Source: Candidatus Litorirhabdus singularis
GTDB taxonomy: Bacteria; Pseudomonadota; Gammaproteobacteria; Pseudomonadales; Halieaceae
Length of the DNA: 64,000 nucleotides
Direction of reading: 5' to 3'
Assembly (NCBI RefSeq): GCF_026262625.1
Contig: NZ_SHNN01000003.1
Span: 62,001 to 126,000 of the forward strand
Shown: in pieces, positions 58,753 to 64,000 of the stretch
How positions within the stretch are numbered: the first letter of the stretch is position 1
Layout of the letters: every line of letters begins with the position of its first letter
Translations under genes and position numbers: made by a program
Notes under the pieces: model-generated
The model's input: the letters and a program-made list of their open reading frames with translations, nothing else
Databases searched by the model: none
What the model was told of the DNA's origin: nothing

Positions 58753-59411
58753 GCAACCTGAGCAAGGCACAACGAGTCGAATTCATACTGGGTCGCCTGC
58801 AATCACTGTACCCCACCCCACCCATACCGTTGGATCACCACAATCCCTTTACCCTGCTGGTGGCTGTTTTATTAAGTGCACAGTGCACCGATGAGCGGGT
58901 CAACACCGTCACTCCAGCACTGTTTAAACTGGCGAACAATGCGGCTGATATGGCACAGCAAAGCCGCGAGGACATTCTCGCCATCATCCGCCCCTGCGGC
59001 CTGTCACCACAAAAATCGAAAGCGATTTCCGAGCTTAGTAAAATTCTCATGCGCGAATACGGAGGCGAAGTTCCCGCCGATATGGATAGCCTCGAGACCT
59101 TGCCCGGAGTCGGCCATAAAACCGCCAGCGTGGTGATGGCACAGGCCTTTGGCGAACCTTCTTTTCCAGTCGACACCCATATACATCGTCTGGCGCAACG
59201 CTGGGGTTTGTCCAGCGGCAAGAACGTGACGCAAACCGAAAAGGATCTGAAACGCCTATTCCCGCGTGAGCGTTGGAATGACCTGCATCTGCAGATCATC
59301 TACTACGGTCGTGAATTCTGTTCGGCACGAGGCTGTGACGGTAGAGTCTGCGACATATGCCTGACTTGCTATCCGGATCGCAAACACCCCAAAAAAACAC
59401 GCAAACCCTGA
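58749..59411 (+). CDS. nth: Endonuclease III
   Basis: This 220-residue DNA glycosylase/AP lyase removes oxidised pyrimidines. The helix-hairpin-helix is LPGVGHKTASVVMAQAFG with the catalytic Lys, and the catalytic Asp is in FPVDTHIHRLAQRWG. The C-terminal [Fe-S] region is CSARGCDGRVCDICLTC: cysteines at relative positions 1, 6, 11, 14, 17 rather than the classic 1, 8, 11, 17, so cluster ligation must differ or use an alternative Cys. GTG at 58749 overlaps the dapC stop (GTGA). Confidence 0.94.
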   Translation: MSNLSKAQRVEFILGRLQSLYPTPPIPLDHHNPFTLLVAVLLSAQCTDERVNTVTPALFKLANNAADMAQQSREDILAIIRPCGLSPQKSKAISELSKILMREYGGEVPADMDSLETLPGVGHKTASVVMAQAFGEPSFPVDTHIHRLAQRWGLSSGKNVTQTEKDLKRLFPRERWNDLHLQIIYYGREFCSARGCDGRVCDICLTCYPDRKHPKKTRKP

Positions 59412-59536
59412 CTCGCAGCATTTGCCGCCGGCTAGAGCCCAGCAGCGACAAAAAAGGCGCGTAATTTCATGCCATGAGAATGCATGGAAATCTCGAATTT
59501 GCTATCCTACTCGGCCTTCAGAAGCAGGTCATCACT

Positions 59537-60571
59537 ATGTCACAAGCGCTCTATGCACTGGGTATCGGAGTCGGCACCCAGAACTCCAACGGCGAGTGGC
59601 TGGAAGTTTTCTATCCGCAGCCCCTACTAAAGCCTGATACGGACCTGCAGCCATTGTTGTCGCTGCTGGGCTATACCGACGGTAACCAGGCTATTTCCCT
59701 GACCCGCGACCAAATGCCTGGCCTCGCAAACGCGCTGCGTGACGCCGGGCAGCCAGCTCTGGCAACGGCGGTTGATGCCATGTCGAACTCAGCGCGACCT
59801 CTGGTAGCCTCCGTGTTGGCTACCGACGCTGCTCCCGCTTCGGTTCCTGAAGCCTACCTCAAGCTGCAAATGCTATCCCATCGATTGGTACAGCCCCACG
59901 ACACTGACCTGACTGGCGCGTTTGCCGTATTGCGCAATGTGGCCTGGACCAGTGAAGGAGCTATCGATCTGGAAGAATTACCGGCGCGGCAGTTACAAGC
60001 CCGACTGGAAAATCGCGAACTAGAAGTAAGCTGTGTCGACAAATTTCCCAAGATGAGCAATTACGTGGTACCTGGCGGTGTTCGTATTGCGCATACCGCA
60101 CGGGTGCGGCTGGGCGCCTATTTAGGCGAAGGCACTACCATTATGCACGAGGGCTTCGTCAACTTTAATGCGGGCACCGAAGGACCGGCCATGATCGAAG
60201 GTCGCATATCGGCAGGTGTCATGATTGGCGCGGGATCAGACTTGGGCGGCGGTGCCTCAACTATGGGTACGCTTTCTGGCGGCGGCAATATCGTCAACAC
60301 CATGGGCAGCGGTTGCCTGGTTGGCGCCAACGCCGGTGTCGGCATTCCGCTGGGGGACCGCTGCACGGTAGAAGCCGGCCTGTATATTACTGCGGGCACG
60401 ATCGTCACCATGCTCGATACCGACGGCAATGTGGCTGAGCGAGTCAAAGCCAGAGTTCTGGCCGGGCAGCAGGATCTGTTATTCAGGCGCAACTCAGTTA
60501 GCGGGACTGTCGAATGCCTGACCAATCGCACGGCGGTCGAGCTGAACGCTGAACTGCACGCGCACAACTGA
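59537..60571 (+). CDS. dapD: 2,3,4,5-tetrahydropyridine-2,6-dicarboxylate N-succinyltransferase
   Basis: This 344-residue DapD of the Pseudomonas/actinobacterial type is longer than the E. coli enzyme (274). It succinylates tetrahydrodipicolinate in DAP synthesis. An N-terminal alpha/beta domain is followed by a left-handed beta-helix with hexapeptide repeats ([40 protein letters not shown]). Start ATG at 59537 gives [15 protein letters not shown], typical for this type. It ends in a TGATG overlap with dapE. Confidence 0.97.
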   Translation: MSQALYALGIGVGTQNSNGEWLEVFYPQPLLKPDTDLQPLLSLLGYTDGNQAISLTRDQMPGLANALRDAGQPALATAVDAMSNSARPLVASVLATDAAPASVPEAYLKLQMLSHRLVQPHDTDLTGAFAVLRNVAWTSEGAIDLEELPARQLQARLENRELEVSCVDKFPKMSNYVVPGGVRIAHTARVRLGAYLGEGTTIMHEGFVNFNAGTEGPAMIEGRISAGVMIGAGSDLGGGASTMGTLSGGGNIVNTMGSGCLVGANAGVGIPLGDRCTVEAGLYITAGTIVTMLDTDGNVAERVKARVLAGQQDLLFRRNSVSGTVECLTNRTAVELNAELHAHN

Positions 60572-61713
60572 TGGCCGCTACACTGGACCTATGCCTTGAC
60601 CTGCTTGGGCGAGCCTCAGTAACGCCCGTCGACGCCGGCTGCCAGTCGGTTATGATGCAGCGACTGCAGGCAATTGGCTTTGACTGCACGCCGCTGCCCT
60701 TTGGCGAAGTTGAGAACTTCTGGGCGCAACGCGGCGATAGCGGCCCATTACTGGTATTTGCCGGACATACCGATGTGGTGCCTACCGGCCCCGAAGCGGA
60801 CTGGCACACCCCACCCTTCGAACCGACCATCGTCGACGGCGTACTTTACGGTCGCGGCGCTGCAGATATGAAAGGCAGTCTTGCGGCTATGGTAGTAGCC
60901 TGCGAGCGATTTGTTGCCGCTCACCCAGAACACACTGGGCAGATAGGCTTTCTAATCACCAGCGACGAAGAAGGCCCGGCGGTCAATGGCACGGTCAAAG
61001 TCATCGAATGGTTGCAGCAACAGTCTATCGCCATGGACTACTGCCTGGTCGGCGAACCGTCCAGCAGTGCAGTGCTGGGCGATGTCATTAAGAATGGTCG
61101 CCGTGGTAGCCTTGGCGCTATCCTGACTGTGCGCGGCATACAGGGTCATATTGCCTACCCGCAGCTGGCCGACAATCCGATTCACCGTGCACTACCGGCA
61201 CTCGCTGAGTTAACTGCTGTGCGCTGGGATGAGGGGAACGAATACTTCCCGCCCACGTCGCTACAGATCTCCAATATCAACAGCGGCACCGGGGCCACTA
61301 ATGTGATCCCGGGCGAGCTGGAGGTACAGTTTAATATCCGTTTTTCCACTGAGATCACTGACACCCAGCTGCGTGAAGGCGCCGAGGCGATTATGACTGC
61401 GCACGGACTGGATTACAGTATCGACTGGAATCTCAGCGGACAACCATTCCTCACCCCGGTCGGTGATCTGGTCATTGCAGCGACTAAGGCTATTGAAGAG
61501 CACTGCGGTATAACGCCTGAGCTTTCTACGTCAGGCGGCACCTCAGACGGGCGCTTTATTGCACCCACCGGTAGTCAGGTATTGGAACTGGGGCCGGTCA
61601 ACGCTACCATTCACAAGCTCAATGAAGCGGTAGACTGCGATGCTCTGGAGCAACTGACCACCGTCTATCAAGCTATTATTGAGCGCCTGCTGCTTAACCC
61701 TGCAACCGTTTAA
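60571..61713 (+). CDS. dapE: Succinyl-diaminopimelate desuccinylase
   Basis: This 380-residue dizinc M20 hydrolase has [42 protein letters not shown] and [14 protein letters not shown], which carry the zinc ligands and catalytic Asp/Glu. It directly follows and overlaps dapD, so the two are co-translated. It converges with the SDR gene, overlapping its end by 20 bases. Confidence 0.98.
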   Translation: MAATLDLCLDLLGRASVTPVDAGCQSVMMQRLQAIGFDCTPLPFGEVENFWAQRGDSGPLLVFAGHTDVVPTGPEADWHTPPFEPTIVDGVLYGRGAADMKGSLAAMVVACERFVAAHPEHTGQIGFLITSDEEGPAVNGTVKVIEWLQQQSIAMDYCLVGEPSSSAVLGDVIKNGRRGSLGAILTVRGIQGHIAYPQLADNPIHRALPALAELTAVRWDEGNEYFPPTSLQISNINSGTGATNVIPGELEVQFNIRFSTEITDTQLREGAEAIMTAHGLDYSIDWNLSGQPFLTPVGDLVIAATKAIEEHCGITPELSTSGGTSDGRFIAPTGSQVLELGPVNATIHKLNEAVDCDALEQLTTVYQAIIERLLLNPATV

Positions 61714-62455
61714 TCTGCCCCTCCAGGCCGGTGCTGGCTAGACTCTGATTGCCAGCGCCGGTAACTACGACAACCTGATCGCCGGCCAGCTCTGCCAGGC
61801 TAATACGTACCACCTCATCAGCCTCCATCCACATAGATTCCGGTACCATCGCCGCATCAAAACCCTGCATACTGTCGCGCCCGTGAAAATCACTGCGGGT
61901 ATAGCCGGGACACAAGCTTTGCACTTTAATGCCGGTATCCGCCAATTCCTGCTGCAGTGCCTCGGAGAAATGGTTCAGAAACACCTTGCTGGCTCCATAA
62001 ACCGCTACCATCGGGTGCGCACCAAAGGTGACTAGCGAGCTGACATTGATAATAAAGCCGCCGCCACGCTCGCGCATAAAAGGAATAGCCGCCCTACATA
62101 GAGCCATAGGCGCGGTGATATGCAGCTCTACCATCGCTTGCTGGGGTGCCAGATCCAATTCAGAAAACGCGCCCAAAGTACTAAATCCGGCATTGTTGAC
62201 CAGATAATCTACCGGGCCCTTTTGACGCAGTGTTTCAATGACTCGGGTCTGCCCCTCGACGGTTGTCAGGTCGGCAATAACACAATGCACCTCAACCTTG
62301 GCCGACAGCTCTGCGGCCAGCGCCTGCAGCTCGACCTCACGCCTACCGACTGCAATAATCACCTCGCAACGCTCTGCCAATTGCCGACAAAACTCGGCAC
62401 CAATTCCAGAGCTCGCACCCGTGACCAGCGCAGATATTTTTCCTGTTGCCATCAT
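61694..62455 (-). CDS. Short-chain dehydrogenase/reductase
   Basis: This 253-residue classical SDR has [17 protein letters not shown] (cofactor), [28 protein letters not shown] (catalytic Ser) and [16 protein letters not shown] (Tyr-x3-Lys). Overall resemblance is to the DltE/YqjQ-like SDRs that act on lipid or fatty substrates, but the substrate is unknown. It is transcribed toward dapE and away from rsmJ's end. Start is ATG at 62455 or 62452. Confidence 0.88.
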   Translation of the reverse strand: MMATGKISALVTGASSGIGAEFCRQLAERCEVIIAVGRREVELQALAAELSAKVEVHCVIADLTTVEGQTRVIETLRQKGPVDYLVNNAGFSTLGAFSELDLAPQQAMVELHITAPMALCRAAIPFMRERGGGFIINVSSLVTFGAHPMVAVYGASKVFLNHFSEALQQELADTGIKVQSLCPGYTRSDFHGRDSMQGFDAAMVPESMWMEADEVVRISLAELAGDQVVVVTGAGNQSLASTGLEGQIKRLQG

Positions 62456-62553
62456 TACTCTCCTCTGTATTCATTCTTTCAGCTCAGCTGATCCGGCCAA
62501 GGCTCACATGCCCGCGGCTACCGCTGCCACAAGCTGCAAAGTTCACAGGGTGT

Positions 62554-63312
62554 CTACGTTACCGGATAAACATCGAAGCGAACTTTACGCCCGCCTATAA
62601 CAAAGCCGGGGGCGCGGCCTGGAAGCGCCGGGGCCCGCGCCGGACGCTTTACCACCACCCGGTAAGAGGCCCGCCCAAAAGCCGCCGCCAACAGCTCTTC
62701 GGAGTCCTCATCCTTGCCCAACAGCTCCTGAAACATCCACATTTCCTTACGCACACGGGCCGATTTCTGACGCTCCGGAAACATCGGGTCCAAATAGATA
62801 ACATCGACTTTCTCAGACGCAGCGGCCATATAGGCTATGCTATCGACACACTCCAAACGTAAACGTGAGCAAGCAGCCTGCAGCCAGCCATCACCACTGG
62901 CCAAGCCACGATCAAGGCCATTGCGAAGTAGCGCAAATGCCACCGCGGAGCGCTCCAACATCATCACCTGACAGCCCAAATCAGCCAACACAAAACTATC
63001 TCTACCCAATCCGGCAGTAGCGTCAATCACGCTCAAATTATCGCGTTTGCCGACTCCAACCGCACGACCCAACAATTCATTTTTTCCAGCGCGCCTACGG
63101 TGCCGCATGTCTCCGGCGCCAAAATCTACCCGCACCGGGCCCGGCGCAGAGGGACCGGATAACCTCAGGTCCACCCCCAGGCTACTGTAACTCAGGAAGG
63201 GTATGGCGTCCGCACTCGGCGGCAGTTCGCTGTAGTGTAGGCCCAACTCAACAGCAAGAGCATGGGCATGCGCCTGATGGTGCGCGTCAGCAGGGGTGAC
63301 ACTGATCACCAA
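62554..63312 (-). CDS. rsmJ: 16S rRNA (guanine-1516-N2)-methyltransferase RsmJ
   Basis: This 252-residue SAM methyltransferase modifies G1516 of 16S rRNA. Motifs are SVIDATAGLGRDSFVLADLG (SAM binding), MLERSAVAFALLRNGLDRG and VIYLDPMFPERQKSA with the D-P-x-x-P catalytic loop, followed by VVVKRPARAPAL. These are specific to RsmJ/YhiQ. Length matches the family (E. coli 250). It starts immediately after the stop of the cyclase-like gene. Confidence 0.93.
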   Translation of the reverse strand: MVISVTPADAHHQAHAHALAVELGLHYSELPPSADAIPFLSYSSLGVDLRLSGPSAPGPVRVDFGAGDMRHRRRAGKNELLGRAVGVGKRDNLSVIDATAGLGRDSFVLADLGCQVMMLERSAVAFALLRNGLDRGLASGDGWLQAACSRLRLECVDSIAYMAAASEKVDVIYLDPMFPERQKSARVRKEMWMFQELLGKDEDSEELLAAAFGRASYRVVVKRPARAPALPGRAPGFVIGGRKVRFDVYPVT

Positions 63313-64000
63313 TTAAAGCGAGTTCAGCTTGGCGGCTCGCTTCAGTAGCGTCGCAATTTTTTGCCCATCAATGGTTCCGGCAACCGAGGTATCGACAGAG
63401 CTTCCAGCGCCTGGAATAGCGGGCAACGCTGCGTCACTTAAACCCAGCTCCAGTGTGCTACCACCATCAGTACGCAATTCGACCTGCAGACTATAAGAGC
63501 TACGGGTTATGCCATGTTTGTCCGTGAGGGTAAAACGCCGCGCCTGTAGATTGCCATCGGCACCGACAACTTGAGCTGGCTGGCAAACAATACGTGACAC
63601 CTTCTCGCCCGATAGGGCAATACCATAGAGCCGCTCAATGGAATCGGTGCAGGCATCGAGGAAAGCCAGGCTGTCGACAGACGCTGCCTGGTCCGGCAGC
63701 GTGGTTGTAAAGTCACCCACATAAACCTGACCGGGAAAGGACAGGTCGAGCATACGTGCCAGCTCAATGGTTACATCACCGACAATATAACTGAACAGTG
63801 TCGGGTTGACGCCTTCGGCCTGGTACAGCTCATAGTGACTACCAATATGAAAGGCACAGCGAATCAGCGGCACTGTATTGCCCTTGCTAGCTTCCCGCGC
63901 CAATTTGTTGTCGGCAATCACCAGAATCAAAAAGTGAAACAGATCTATATCTGCCTGCGCACTGCCGTCGCGGTTCCACACGTAATAGCCATCGCCGGTG
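63313..64000 (-). CDS. Nucleotide-cyclase-like protein, N-terminus outside window
   Basis: The frame is open to the window edge, so 229 residues are visible and the start lies to the right. The first half resembles a class III nucleotidyl cyclase homology domain: GDGYYVW (like G-D-G-F), then FHIGSHYELYQ and SYIVGDVTIELARMLDLSFP followed by GQVYVGDFTT, matching the V-G-d-x-x-N-x-A-R-L ... P-G-Q pattern. The Asn/Arg transition-state residues look altered, so catalysis is doubtful. The C-terminal part (about the last 110 residues) is unrecognised. Activity and ligand are unknown. Confidence 0.45.
   Translation of the reverse strand, partial: TGDGYYVWNRDGSAQADIDLFHFLILVIADNKLAREASKGNTVPLIRCAFHIGSHYELYQAEGVNPTLFSYIVGDVTIELARMLDLSFPGQVYVGDFTTTLPDQAASVDSLAFLDACTDSIERLYGIALSGEKVSRIVCQPAQVVGADGNLQARRFTLTDKHGITRSSYSLQVELRTDGGSTLELGLSDAALPAIPGAGSSVDTSVAGTIDGQKIATLLKRAAKLNSL

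Overview
The window is a chromosomal segment of a gammaproteobacterium. Gene content and order (recX-recA, mutS-fdxA, rpoS-nlpD-pcm-truD-ispF-ispD-ftsB-eno-kdsA-pyrG-tilS-accA-dnaE-rnhB-fabZ-skp-bamA-rseP-dxr-cdsA-uppS-frr-pyrH-tsf-rpsB, map-glnD-dapC-nth-dapD-dapE) match the conserved backbone of Pseudomonas-like and Cellvibrionales-like bacteria. A marine member near Halieaceae or Spongiibacteraceae is an inference; no rRNA or tRNA gene is present to settle it.

Bases 1 to about 19,300 are an accessory surface-polysaccharide locus, visibly richer in A+T in places (about 1.6-4.8 kb) than the rest. It starts with the end of an outer-membrane beta-barrel protein, a decayed stretch with a glycosyltransferase tail and an IS3-type fragment, a GT4 glycosyltransferase and a VanZ-like protein. 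A mostly minus-strand block follows: a Wzy-like polymerase, a capsule-synthesis-like protein, two Gfo/Idh/MocA oxidoreductases, a CBS-domain/DegT-aminotransferase fusion, a TIM-barrel sugar isomerase and a NeuB synthase. After a plus-strand Wzx flippase come a sulfotransferase, a methyltransferase, two SDRs around a third Gfo/Idh enzyme, and a CMP-nonulosonate cytidylyltransferase. Together they look like a pathway that makes, activates, polymerises, exports and decorates an unusual nonulosonic (sialic-like) acid glycan. The usual 4,6-dehydratase and hydrolysing 2-epimerase are not in the window.

From about 19.7 to 25.9 kb lie recX-recA (with a LexA-type box and a terminator between the two), a luciferase-like monooxygenase, mutS and fdxA. 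From rpsB (53.8 kb) back to rpoS (26.0 kb) runs an unbroken 28-kb minus-strand series of housekeeping genes: translation (rpsB, tsf, frr), UMP kinase, isoprenoid and undecaprenyl synthesis (dxr, ispD, ispF, uppS, a PopT-type DUF368 transporter), phospholipid and fatty acid synthesis (cdsA, fabZ, accA), outer-membrane assembly (bamA, skp, rseP), replication (dnaE, rnhB), central metabolism (eno, pyrG, kdsA), tRNA modification (tilS, truD) and cell division or stress (ftsB, nlpD, rpoS). Bases 54.1 to 61.7 kb carry map, glnD and a lysine/diaminopimelate group (dapC, dapD, dapE) with nth. The right end has an SDR, rsmJ and a truncated nucleotide-cyclase-like gene.

The most striking points are: (i) lpxD, lpxA and lpxB are missing from the otherwise intact skp-fabZ-rnhB-dnaE block, and surE is missing between truD and pcm; (ii) the unusual nonulosonate-type cluster with a CBS-aminotransferase fusion; (iii) atypical versions of conserved proteins (RpoS with a long basic N-terminal tail, S2 with an Ala/Glu/Pro tail, endonuclease III with altered cysteine spacing).
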